This document shows, in pieces, positions 9,504-18,442 of a stretch of 45,000 nt of DNA. The stretch's first letter is position 1. Every line of letters starts with the position of its first letter. This DNA comes from Desulfobulbaceae bacterium (GTDB lineage Bacteria > Desulfobacterota > Desulfobulbia > Desulfobulbales > Desulfocapsaceae), in the NCBI GenBank assembly GCA_024636345.1, contig JAGXHG010000013.1:1-45000 (forward strand). The letters are read 5' to 3'. Made by a program: the position numbers and the translations under genes. The notes beneath the pieces are model-generated. The model saw nothing but the letters and a program-made list of their open reading frames with translations. It ran no database searches and was not told the DNA's origin.

Positions 9504-11183
9504 ATGAGTCAGACTATGGAAAACAATAAGCCTCTTGAACGTTCTTTTTTCAAACGGGCTATGGCGTATGTCCTGCATCCGGAGATGAACAGTATCCAGT
9601 TGACCCTGGTGGTTTCTTTACTTCTGGTTCTCTTCTATAATAATGCCTTCTGGGCAGAGATCCTGGAAATTGCCGCGAATTCTCAGCAAAATCGATTCTT
9701 TCTTGGCTCCATATTCCTCCTTCTTGTGGCCTTTATCAATTGCTGTCTTTCCCTGGTCAGTTTTAAATATATCTTGAAACCCTCTCTGGTTCTGGTTCTC
9801 TTGGTCGCGGCCTTGGCGGCCTATTTTACGAAAACCTATGGCATTATGATTGATGGGTCAATGATCAATAATGTCCTGGCAACAGACGTGGGGGCTGTCT
9901 CTGAACTGTTTAATGTCAAGATGCTTTATTATGCTGTCATGTTTGCTGCGATTCCATCCCTCCTGATTCTGCGTGCTGAAATTCGATACAAGAGCTTTGT
10001 CAAAGAGTTGTTTATGGTGTTGGGAACCGTGCTCACCAGTATGGCGGTCATAGTTGTCGTCCTGGTGCTCTTTTATAAGGATTATATTTCATTGGGGAGA
10101 AATTATAATTATGTACGGCATCTGGTTAATCCGGTCAGTTCTGTCTATGAGGTTATTGCTTACGTAAAGAGGACAGTAACCAGTGGCAAGGTTGTGGTCA
10201 GGCCCATTGGTGAAGATGCAAGAATAGAAAAAACGTGGCAGGAAAGAGGCAAAAAAAATCTGGTAATTCTGGTGGTGGGCGAGGCGGCACGGGCTCGTAA
10301 TTTTTCACTGAATGGCTACGACAGAAAAACTAACCCGTTCCTGGAAAAAGAGGAAATCCTGAGTTTTACCAATGCCTATTCTTGCGGGACGGTTTCCTCA
10401 ACCTCTGTGCCCTGCATGTTCTCTCATTTTGATCGGAGCTCCTTCAGTGATACCAAGGGAGAGCGTCACGAGGGACTCTTGGATGTCTTTTCACATGCGG
10501 GAGTTCAGGTTTTATGGCGGGAAAATAATTCAGGATGCAGAGGGGTGTGCGGTCGGGTGGAAACAGAAGTTCTGACAGATCTGCAGGATGACGATTTGTG
10601 CGCCTCGGGTGAGTGCCAGGATATGATATTGCTGCAGGGGCTACAGCAATATATTAATCGAGCAGGCAAGGATACCTTTATTGTTCTCCATCAGAAAGGG
10701 AGTTATGGGCCGGGGTATTATCGGAGGTCGCCTCCGGAGTTTAAGGACTTCCTTCCAGAATGTACTACGAATCAGCTTCAGGAATGCCGGACCGAGGAGC
10801 TGGTCAATGCCTATGACAACACGATTCTCTATACGGATTATTTTTTGGCTCAGGTCATTGACCTTCTGAAAAAAAATAACGAACAGTTTAATACCGCTAT
10901 GCTCTATCTTTCTGATTACGGTGAGTCACTGGGAGAAAAGAATATTTATCTCCATGGGCTTCCTTATGTGATTGCCCCGGATGAGCAGAAACATATTCCT
11001 TTAATCCTCTGGTTCTCAGATACTTTTTTTGAGAGCAATCGTCTGGATAAAAACTGTCTGCAGAGAAAGGTTAACGATCATCTGTCTCATGATAATCTGT
11101 TTCATTCCGCTCTCGGTCTGATGGGGATCAAGACGGCGATGTATGAGAAGGATATGGATATATTTGCCGGCTGTAAACAGTAG
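9504..11183 (+). CDS. eptA: Phosphoethanolamine transferase, EptA/sulfatase family
   Basis: Moves phosphoethanolamine from phosphatidylethanolamine to lipid A or another surface glycan. The 559-residue protein has about five N-terminal membrane segments (residues 25-190) and a periplasmic sulfatase-fold domain starting near NLVILVVGEAARARNFSLNG. The nucleophile region is CGTVSSTSVPCMFS. The metal-site motif is LSDYGESLGE, followed by HGLPY. The Cys residues of the soluble domain match the disulfide-rich EptA type. In family members this modification lowers negative charge and can give polymyxin resistance, but whether lipid A is the target here is not shown by sequence. It follows dgkA by 29 bases. 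Confidence 0.9.
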   Translation: MSQTMENNKPLERSFFKRAMAYVLHPEMNSIQLTLVVSLLLVLFYNNAFWAEILEIAANSQQNRFFLGSIFLLLVAFINCCLSLVSFKYILKPSLVLVLLVAALAAYFTKTYGIMIDGSMINNVLATDVGAVSELFNVKMLYYAVMFAAIPSLLILRAEIRYKSFVKELFMVLGTVLTSMAVIVVVLVLFYKDYISLGRNYNYVRHLVNPVSSVYEVIAYVKRTVTSGKVVVRPIGEDARIEKTWQERGKKNLVILVVGEAARARNFSLNGYDRKTNPFLEKEEILSFTNAYSCGTVSSTSVPCMFSHFDRSSFSDTKGERHEGLLDVFSHAGVQVLWRENNSGCRGVCGRVETEVLTDLQDDDLCASGECQDMILLQGLQQYINRAGKDTFIVLHQKGSYGPGYYRRSPPEFKDFLPECTTNQLQECRTEELVNAYDNTILYTDYFLAQVIDLLKKNNEQFNTAMLYLSDYGESLGEKNIYLHGLPYVIAPDEQKHIPLILWFSDTFFESNRLDKNCLQRKVNDHLSHDNLFHSALGLMGIKTAMYEKDMDIFAGCKQ

Positions 11184-11210
11184 TTCTATTCCTTTCGTGT
11201 TTCTCTGAAT

Positions 11211-12263
11211 ATGCCTTTTGTTATTCCTGTTTTTATTCCGCACCAGGGTTGTCCGCGGCAGTGTCTTTTCTGTAATCAGCACTCGATTACTGGTGAGGAC
11301 GACCATCGGGAGGAGGTCGTCTCGGTGGCGGCAACCATCCGGGAGTGGCTTTTACGACCTCGACGTCAGGCGCAGGGTATAGACGCCTCGAATGAGCCTG
11401 GGATGGCTAAGGCGAGGCCGCATGTGCAGGTGGCGTTCTTCGGAGGCTCATTTACCTGTTTGTCCAGAGAGCGTCAGGAAGAACTGCTGGCGGAAGTCCA
11501 GCCCTTTTTGGTGTCTGGTCAGGTGGATGCAATCAGGCTCTCGACCCGTCCTGATTGTGTGGACAGGGAGGTGTGTTCCTTTCTTCTGTCTCGGGGGGTG
11601 CGCATTGTTGAATTGGGAGTGCAGTCCTTGGATGATCGTGTCCTTCAAGCATCAAGGCGCGGTCATGATGCGGATAGCTCCAGGCGGGCCATTGCTCTCT
11701 TGCAGGAGGCGGGGATGGAGGTCGGGATTCAACTGTTGCCGGGCCTTCCGCTGGAGACGACGGTTTCCTTTCTGCGGACGGTACGGGAGGTGGTTGCCCT
11801 TGCTCCTGCCTTTGTGCGTATATATCCGGTCCTGGTCGTTGAGCATTCAGGGCTTGCGGAAATGTATCGCCGGGGTGAGTATCGGCCGTTGTCTATGAAT
11901 CGGGCCATTGCCTTGAGCTGTCGGGCAAAGAGTCTGCTGGAGGGAGCGGCAATCCGGGTGGTGCGCATTGGCCTGCAACCCTCATCTGCGCTGGAGAACG
12001 AGTTGCTGGCCGGTCCGTATCACCCAGCTTTCGGGGAACTGGTTGCGAGCAGAATATGGTTGCAGAAAATTCGTCCCCTGCTGGCTTCATGCCCACATGG
12101 AAAAAGGGTGACGGTACGGATTTCCCCCCGTGATCTTTCGGCAGTTGTGGGGATGAAACGATTAAATATGCAGCGGTTTGAGCGGTTGGGATTTACCGAC
12201 AGATTGGAACTTATAACGGATGCGAATATGAAACGAGGAACATTGGTCTATGCTGTCAGTTAA
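11211..12263 (+). CDS. Radical SAM protein, Elp3-like fold, function unknown
   Basis: The N-terminus carries HQGCPRQCLFCNQH, the CX3CX2C box that binds the radical-SAM [4Fe-4S] cluster. It is followed by FFGGSFT, the SAM-contacting GGE-like strand, and RLSTRPDC and VELGVQSLDDRVL, all typical of the Elp3/HemN-like subgroup. The C-terminal ~100 residues show no acetyltransferase domain like that of true Elp3. Proteins of this kind are often near rnc in Desulfobacterota and Geobacter relatives, as here (from memory). The substrate is unknown; tRNA modification is a guess from the family. Its end overlaps the start of the ABC-F gene by 14 bases, so the two are translationally coupled. Confidence 0.8.
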   Translation: MPFVIPVFIPHQGCPRQCLFCNQHSITGEDDHREEVVSVAATIREWLLRPRRQAQGIDASNEPGMAKARPHVQVAFFGGSFTCLSRERQEELLAEVQPFLVSGQVDAIRLSTRPDCVDREVCSFLLSRGVRIVELGVQSLDDRVLQASRRGHDADSSRRAIALLQEAGMEVGIQLLPGLPLETTVSFLRTVREVVALAPAFVRIYPVLVVEHSGLAEMYRRGEYRPLSMNRAIALSCRAKSLLEGAAIRVVRIGLQPSSALENELLAGPYHPAFGELVASRIWLQKIRPLLASCPHGKRVTVRISPRDLSAVVGMKRLNMQRFERLGFTDRLELITDANMKRGTLVYAVS

Positions 12264-14217
12264 TCATCTGGATGTCCGTTTTGGCGAGAAGCATCTCTTT
12301 AAGGACATCTCCCAGCGGATCCATGCCGGCGACCGGATTGGTCTCATCGGGGTCAACGGGGCCGGCAAGTCAACCCTGCTCAAGATCATGGCCGGGGTTT
12401 CAGCCTGTGATGACGGGGTGATTACCAAGTCCAAACATTTTACCGTGGGCTACCTGCCCCAGGAGAGCAGCGCCCTGGTCTCGGATAATACCTTGTACCA
12501 GGAGGCGGAGAGCGCCTTCGATGAAATCCTGACCCTGCAGCAGGAAGCGGAATTTTTGAATGGACAGCTGGCGACGACGGATCAGGAATCCGAACTCTAT
12601 GCGGCCATGGTCGAGCGGCAGGGGGAGCTGCAGCATCAGCTGGAGGGGCATGATATCTATACCATCCGGGCCAGAGTGGAAAAGGTGCTGCTGGGCCTTG
12701 GCTTCAAACTGACGGACATGGAAGCGCCGGTGACCAGCTTTTCCGGCGGCTGGGTCATGCGTCTGATGCTGGCCAAGATGCTGCTGGTTTCACCCTCTCT
12801 GCTGCTCCTTGATGAGCCGACCAACCATCTGGATCTGGAATCCTTGACCTGGGTGGAGGAGTTCTTCCGCACCTGTCCGGGGGCCATGGTGGTTATCTCC
12901 CATGACCGGACCTTCCTCGACAAGATCACCAAGACAACCTGGGAACTGAGTCTGGGCAGGCTGTCAGTCTATAAGGGAAACTACTCCTATTTTATCAAGG
13001 AAAAGGCTGAGCGGAGGATTATCGAAAAGGGGGCCTATGATAATCAGCAGGCCAAGATCAAACAGACCATGCGCTTTGTCGAGCGTTTCCGGGCCAAATC
13101 CACCAAGGCCAAGCAGGTGCAGAGCCGGGTGAAGCAGCTTGACAAGATTGATATGATCGAATTGTCCGACGATGAACAGCAGATTCGTTTCACTTTTCCG
13201 CCCTCCCCCCCGTCCGGTCGTGATGTGCTGCAGATCGAGGGCTTGAGCAAAAGCTATCAGGGGCGACAGATCTTTTCTGATGTGAATCTGTAACTGCAGC
13301 GGGGGGACAAGGTGGCAGTGGTGGGCGTCAATGGCGCCGGCAAGTCAACCCTTGTCAAGATCATCGGCGGTCAACTGGAACATGACGCCGGTGAGATCAA
13401 GCTGGGCCATAATGTGCAGCTTTCCTATTTCGGCCAGCATCAGGCCCAGGAACTCTCTCCCACCCTCTCCGCCCTGGAGACCATGGCGCTTTCAGGTGCC
13501 GATCTGAGCATCACCAGGATGCGTTCTCTCCTGGGGGCATTTCTTTTAAAGGGGGAAGAGGTGGACAAGAAGGTGGCAGTGCTTTCCGGAGGCGAAAAGA
13601 GTCGTTTAGCACTGGCCAAGATGATCGCCAGGCCCGCTAACCTGATGCTCCTTGATGAGCCTACCAACCATTTGGATATCAGTTCCCAGGAGGTGCTGCA
13701 GGAGGCCATGGCCCAGTATGACGGCTGTATCATTGTGGTCTCGCATAACCGCTATTTCCTCGACAGCTTTATCAATAAGGTGCTGCTGGTCAAAGATGGC
13801 CAGGTGGCCCTCTATGAGGGGAATGTGACCGAATATCTGCGCAAGGCAGCCCTGGAAGACGAGGAAAAGAAGAGCCCTGCGCCTGAGACCATAGCGTCAG
13901 CCGATGCAAGTGGCGTTGAACATTCACGGGAATCCAAAAAAGAAAAGCGGCAGCAGGAGGCCCAGGAACGCAAGGAGCGCGGCCGTAAACTTGCCCCTTG
14001 GAAGAAAAAGGAAGAAGAGGCGGAAAGACAGGTTGCAAGCCTGGAGGTCCGCAAGGAAGAACTGGAGGTCCTGATGGCCGACCCCGAGCTTTATAGTGAT
14101 GAGGAGGCCTGGGCTAGGACCAGCAAGGAGTACGAACAATGTAAAAGCCATCTGGAGCGTTGGTATTCTCAATGGGAAGAGGCGCAGGAAGAGATTGAGG
14201 CCATTGAGGCTGGCTGA
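12250..14217 (+). pseudogene. ABC-F family ATPase interrupted by one in-frame TAA
   Basis: Both halves are in the same frame: 12250-13293 and 13294-14217, split only by TAA at 13291-13293 (codon 348 of 656). Without it the product would be a full ABC-F protein: first ATPase domain (GVNGAGKST, TSFSGGWVMR, LLLLDEPTNHLDLES), charged linker (KQTMRFVERFRAKSTKAKQ), second domain (GVNGAGKST, VLSGGEKSRLAL, MLLDEPTNHLDIS), and a C-terminal coiled coil (residues ~570-650). ABC-F proteins act on the ribosome as translation factors or antibiotic protectors. After the stop, GGGGGG at 13301-13306 precedes a GTG at 13312, so the second half could be re-initiated; it would lack the first strand of its ATPase fold. 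A nonsense mutation or sequencing error are the other readings. Confidence 0.85.
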
Positions 14218-14321
14218 TTGACCTCCTGATCTCTGATACAAAAACAAGCCTTTTCTCTTTCCCTCGGCCGCTATTCTTATCTGCCGAGATTCGTTGCTAA
14301 TCAGAAACGGGAGTGAAGCGT

Positions 14322-16061
14322 ATGAAAAAACTGATAGTAGCTGTTCTTGCATGGAACGTAATCGGTGCTGTAAGTGCACTGGCATGTACGACCCTGCTCG
14401 TTACCAAGGAAGCATCGAAGGACGGTTCGGTAATGGTTGGACATTCCGACGATAGTGAGCTCTTTGATCAGCGTCTGGTGCAAGTTCCCGCTGCTGACCA
14501 TAAACCAGGTTCGCTCAGGCCTGTCTATTATGATGCGTCGGCAATGGGGGATAAACCTCAGTATCATGCGTATGAACTCCGTCGCTATGTCGGAACCGAT
14601 CGGGGCCCTGTCTATGACGAACCGGATCGTCCTCAAAGTATTCCTCTTGGCTATATCCCACAGGTTGAACATACCTATTCCTATTTTGAGGGTTCGTATG
14701 CCATTATGAATGAACATCAGGTGATGTTCGGCGAATGTACCGATGGCACCAAGTTGCAACCAGACCCGGTTCCGGGCAAGCTTATTTTCTACAGTGCGGA
14801 GTTAAGCCGTGTGGCTGCCGAACGGTGCACAACGGCTAGGCAGGCGGTTGAGTTGATTGGCTCTCTCATAGAAACCTACGGCTACTATGGAACCGGCGAA
14901 ACTCTACCCATTGGCGACACCAAGGAGGGATGGATCATAGAAATGGCTCCCAGTCCGGAAGGGAAGGGCGGTCTCTGGGTGGCCAAAAAAGTTCCGGAGG
15001 GAGAAGTTTTCTTTGCCGCCAATGAACTGCGTATCCGGGAAATTGACCCTGATGATCCTAATACGCTTTATAGCAAGGATCTCCATGCAATAGCCCAGAA
15101 GCATGGATGGTGGAAGCCGGAGGATGGCAAACTCGACTGGTTGCGGACAGTAAGTCTGGGGGAGTACAGTCATCCTTACTATTCGTTGCGGCGGGTGTGG
15201 CGGCTGCAATCACGAGTTGCTCCGTCCAAGGCGCAATCACCATGGGTTGAAGATGGTTTTACCAAGAAATTTCCCTTTAGTATCAAGCCGGACCAGAAGC
15301 TGAGTGCCCGTGATGTTATGGGTCTGTATCGTGATTATTACCAGGGCACCGAGTTTGACCTCTCAAAGGGGGTGACGGCAGGGCCTTTCGGCAGTCCCTA
15401 TCGTTATCCAGGCCCCATGGATGCAGGTGGAAGCGATACCGGCGATCCGAATGCCAAGTTGAAAGGTGGATGGGAACGTCCGATTTCTGTTTTCCGTTGC
15501 GGGTTCAGTTATATCTGTCAGGCACGTGGCTGGCTGCCCGATCCCATTGGCGGCCTGCTCTGGTTTGGTCCGGATGAACCGATGAGCACTGCCTATGTCC
15601 CCTTTTATGTCGGAGTTACGCGTATTGCCAAGCCCTATTATACCGTTGACACCACTGTCTTTAGCCAGGACAGTGCCTGGTGGGCCTTTAACTTCGTGGC
15701 CAATTGGGCTGGTCTGAAATACAGTTACATGATTAAGGATATCCAGCAAAAACAGGACGAGATCGAGCTGGCCGCCCTGGCCTCAATCGAGAAAATGGAT
15801 AAACAGGCCTTGGCCTTGTACAAACAGGATCCGGCTAAGGTACCGCCTCTGCTCACCGAATATTGTGAGACCCAGGCCAATCAGGTTGTGGGAGAATGGT
15901 GGAAGCTGGCCTGGGGGTTAGTTGCCCGGTATGATGACGGCTATGTCAATGCTCCAGAGAAAATGGCGCAGGAAGTAGGATATCCAAAAGAGTGGTATGG
16001 AAAGTCAGAATGGCCCAATGGACCAACATCATACAAGAAGATGAGAAGTGTTGATCCTTGA
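14322..16061 (+). CDS. Secreted dipeptidase, peptidase family C69 (U34)
   Basis: An N-terminal-nucleophile hydrolase of the PepD type. A signal-like segment (LIVAVLAWNVIGAVSALA) runs straight into CTTLLVTKEASKDGS, where Cys22 would become the N-terminal nucleophile after processing. At 579 residues it matches the long Gram-negative members of the family. WIIEMAP and VFFAANELRIREID are further conserved strands. The ATG at 14322 is preferred over an in-frame GTG at 14313 because GGGAG lies 9 bases before it. It would hydrolyse di- or short peptides in the periplasm, fitting a peptide-using anaerobe. It stands alone: about 100 bases separate it from the ABC-F gene and 130 from nhaD. Confidence 0.9.
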   Translation: MKKLIVAVLAWNVIGAVSALACTTLLVTKEASKDGSVMVGHSDDSELFDQRLVQVPAADHKPGSLRPVYYDASAMGDKPQYHAYELRRYVGTDRGPVYDEPDRPQSIPLGYIPQVEHTYSYFEGSYAIMNEHQVMFGECTDGTKLQPDPVPGKLIFYSAELSRVAAERCTTARQAVELIGSLIETYGYYGTGETLPIGDTKEGWIIEMAPSPEGKGGLWVAKKVPEGEVFFAANELRIREIDPDDPNTLYSKDLHAIAQKHGWWKPEDGKLDWLRTVSLGEYSHPYYSLRRVWRLQSRVAPSKAQSPWVEDGFTKKFPFSIKPDQKLSARDVMGLYRDYYQGTEFDLSKGVTAGPFGSPYRYPGPMDAGGSDTGDPNAKLKGGWERPISVFRCGFSYICQARGWLPDPIGGLLWFGPDEPMSTAYVPFYVGVTRIAKPYYTVDTTVFSQDSAWWAFNFVANWAGLKYSYMIKDIQQKQDEIELAALASIEKMDKQALALYKQDPAKVPPLLTEYCETQANQVVGEWWKLAWGLVARYDDGYVNAPEKMAQEVGYPKEWYGKSEWPNGPTSYKKMRSVDP

Positions 16062-16191
16062 TTCTCTTTGTTATTACTCAGTAAACGGTGTTTTTCTTGT
16101 GGACGAAAAAAGTGCGGGCGTGTAGAGACTGGTACATATTGTCTAGATATAACCAACTTATTTTGTACCTGAAAATCGAGGAGAGATCATC

Positions 16192-17631
16192 GTGAAGCGA
16201 GTTATTACGCCTCTGTTAATGACCTTTTTTGCCTGGTTTCAATTACCGACCTTGGCTCTTGCTGCTGAAGCCGCCCATGGCAGCAATCTTGACCTTACCA
16301 CCCATGGCATTGGTTATGCAGCTCTGGCCATTTTTGTCGTGGCCTATCTTCTGGTCATGGGTGAGGAATTCATTCATCTCCGCAAGTCAAAACCGGTGCT
16401 GCTGGCTGCCGGTCTGATCTGGGGGATGATAGGGTATATCTACACCGCCCACGGTCTGCCCCATGTTGTCGAAGTCGCCGTTCGTCACAATATCCTTGAA
16501 TATGCCGAGCTCTTTCTCTTTCTGCTGGTAGCAATGACTTATATCAATGCCATGGAAGAACGGCAGGTCTTTGAGGCCCTGCGGGTTCGTCTGGTCCGCG
16601 CCGGTTTTTCCCTGCGTAAGCTCTTCTGGATTACCGGTCTTCTCGCTTTTTTCATCTCACCTGTTGCTGACAACCTCACCACTGCCCTTCTTATGTGTGC
16701 CGTGGTCATGGCTATTGGTAAGGATAATGCTAAATTCGTCAGTATGGCCTGTGTCAATATTGTGGTGGCGGCCAATGCTGGCGGTGCCTTTTCACCTTTT
16801 GGCGACATCACCACCCTCATGGTCTGGCAGAAAGGCGTCATTGATTTCTGGGGCTTCTTTAACCTCTTTATCCCCTCGGCCGTTAACTGGCTGGTTCCTG
16901 CTCTGATCATGAGTTTTGCCGTCCCCAATGCCCAGCCGGCGACCTGCGAGGTTGATGTCACCATGAAACGCGGTGGTGTGGTGGTGATGATTCTCTTTCT
17001 GCTGACCATCTGTACGGCGGTGAGCTTCCACAACTTTCTGAATCTGCCGCCCATGATGGGTATGATGACCGGTCTTGCCTATCTTAAGTTCTTTGGTTTC
17101 TATCTGAAGAAGACCCATAAGAAAGAGGGAGAGTCCGTAAGAAGACGAAAATCGGATGCGGATGAACAGCTTGGCGACACAGTTGCTTTTGATGTCTTTA
17201 AACACATTGCCCGAGCTGAGTGGGATACTTTAATGTTCTTCTATGGCGTTATCCTCTGTGTCGGCGGTCTCGGTTTTATCGGCTATCTGGCTATGGCTTC
17301 GCAGACCATGTACACCGGATGGGGTGCCACCTCGGCCAATATTACAGTGGGTCTTCTCTCAGCTATTGTTGATAACATTCCGGTGATGTTTGCAGTGCTC
17401 ACCATGATGCCGGATATGTCTGAAGGGCAGTGGCTGCTGGTTACCCTCACAGCCGGTGTCGGCGGCAGCTTGCTTTCTATAGGATCAGCTGCCGGGGTTG
17501 GCCTCATGGGGCAGGCTCGTGGCCTGTACACCTTTTTTGGCCATCTGAGATGGACCCCGGTGATTGCCCTTGGATATGCTGCCAGTATCTATATTCATTT
17601 TCTGATTAACGGCAGACTGTTTGTCCAGTAA
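16192..17631 (+). CDS. nhaD: Na+/H+ antiporter, NhaD type
   Basis: Exports Na+ in exchange for H+ across the inner membrane. The 479-residue protein has a cleavable-looking first hydrophobic segment and about 12 further membrane segments. SPVADNLTTALLMCAVV, GGAFSPFGDITTLMVW and LLSAIVDNIPVMFAVLTMMP are the two related transport motifs with membrane Asp and Asn residues known for NhaD and the wider ion-transporter superfamily. Translation starts at GTG behind GAGGAGAG. It suggests a marine or alkaline, sodium-rich setting (inference). No partner gene; a long non-coding stretch follows. Confidence 0.93.
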   Translation: MKRVITPLLMTFFAWFQLPTLALAAEAAHGSNLDLTTHGIGYAALAIFVVAYLLVMGEEFIHLRKSKPVLLAAGLIWGMIGYIYTAHGLPHVVEVAVRHNILEYAELFLFLLVAMTYINAMEERQVFEALRVRLVRAGFSLRKLFWITGLLAFFISPVADNLTTALLMCAVVMAIGKDNAKFVSMACVNIVVAANAGGAFSPFGDITTLMVWQKGVIDFWGFFNLFIPSAVNWLVPALIMSFAVPNAQPATCEVDVTMKRGGVVVMILFLLTICTAVSFHNFLNLPPMMGMMTGLAYLKFFGFYLKKTHKKEGESVRRRKSDADEQLGDTVAFDVFKHIARAEWDTLMFFYGVILCVGGLGFIGYLAMASQTMYTGWGATSANITVGLLSAIVDNIPVMFAVLTMMPDMSEGQWLLVTLTAGVGGSLLSIGSAAGVGLMGQARGLYTFFGHLRWTPVIALGYAASIYIHFLINGRLFVQ

Positions 17632-17663
17632 CCAAAGTCAGGAAATTTTTTTTTAGATAATAA

Positions 17664-17718
17664 AAGTAGCCCCGAAAGCAATGGCAGCAGAGATACACCA
17701 TCGTCTGCGCGGCTACTT
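17664..17718 (+). other. Possible structured RNA element downstream of nhaD
   Basis: AAGTAGCC at 17664-17671 is exactly complementary to GGCTACTT at 17711-17718, enclosing 39 bases in which GCAG and CTGC could form an inner helix. It matches no riboswitch class I could recall. The strand is assumed from the neighbouring genes. Confidence 0.25.
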
Positions 17719-18144
17719 CTAACATTAGCGCCGAAGCGAAGACCAGGTACGGTTCTCATGTGGAAAAATTCAGAGTCCCATCTGTAGTAGAGAACTGTTG
17801 TTTGATTCCTTTACTGCCGGTATACATCTCCGATTCAGATCAGTCTTTTTTCTCAGTTTACAAAAAGGGAAATTGACATTCCATCTCTACCAAAATCGGG
17901 GCGATACCAGTGTACCCTTGTAGGCAGTCTACAGTCACACTCTCCAGGAAAAGGCGTATTCGCAGGTAGTTTCAACCCTTATTGAACAATGATCAGTGTC
18001 GGAATAAATTTAAAATTTCCTCATAGCTTATGGCCAGTTTCAGGAGAGTAGCGCAACACCCTTCATATTGAATTTTTGACTTCTGAACTGTGATAAAAAA
18101 AACTTGCCTCTTTTTTATGTTTCGGAGTATTTTGTTTTGTCTGA

Positions 18145-18169
18145 TGCAGCTCAGGGCTGCAGTTTTTTT
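18145..18169 (+). terminator. Orphan intrinsic terminator
   Basis: TGCAGC (18145-18150) pairs with GCTGCA (18156-18161) around a 5-base loop, followed by G and seven T (18163-18169). It is 514 bases after nhaD and about 270 before the next gene, so it ends either a long nhaD 3' tail or an unannotated transcript. Confidence 0.6.
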
Positions 18170-18442
18170 GAGCGTTTCCCTGGCTGATAATGCTGAAGGT
18201 TGTGAGAAGAAAGGGGAAAGAGAGCTCTTTCTCCATGAACAATGATTTTTCACAGTTAGACCTTTCAGATTGTTTTTCTGCACAGACGTTTCTTCATGAA
18301 GAATTTTTCAGAAAGATGTCAGTTGGTCTGTATGATTTCTTATGGTATCAGGAAAGACATTGCCTTCTTTGGAAGCAGGTACTGATCATGTTGTACCTCA
18401 CTGCAGGTGTAATATCTGCATACCCTGTTCACGTCTTCGTAC

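Larger units (their letters stand above)
17632..18442. other. 811-base intergenic region between nhaD and the FG-GAP gene
   Basis: No convincing gene. A T-run (17647-17654) follows nhaD closely but has only a weak upstream stem. A possible hairpin lies at 17664-17718 and a clear terminator at 18145-18169. An ORF at 18190-18609 overlaps the next gene's signal peptide in another frame and resembles no family; a minus-strand ORF at 17993-18283 also looks accidental. Composition is A/T-rich in the right half. The region could contain a small RNA or long 5' leader. Confidence 0.6.

Noticed and set aside
13291..13293. Stop-codon recoding (pyrrolysine or selenocysteine) in the ABC-F gene
   Set aside because: The codon is TAA, not TAG or TGA, and no recoding hairpin or matching family member is known to me.
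17664..17718. Known riboswitch (c-di-GMP, fluoride, yybP-ykoY)
   Set aside because: Key conserved loop sequences of these classes are absent; only generic pairing remains.
17721..17760. Group II intron domain V remnant (GTACGGTTCT)
   Set aside because: The complementary 5' half (GAGCCG...) is not present and there is no reverse transcriptase nearby.
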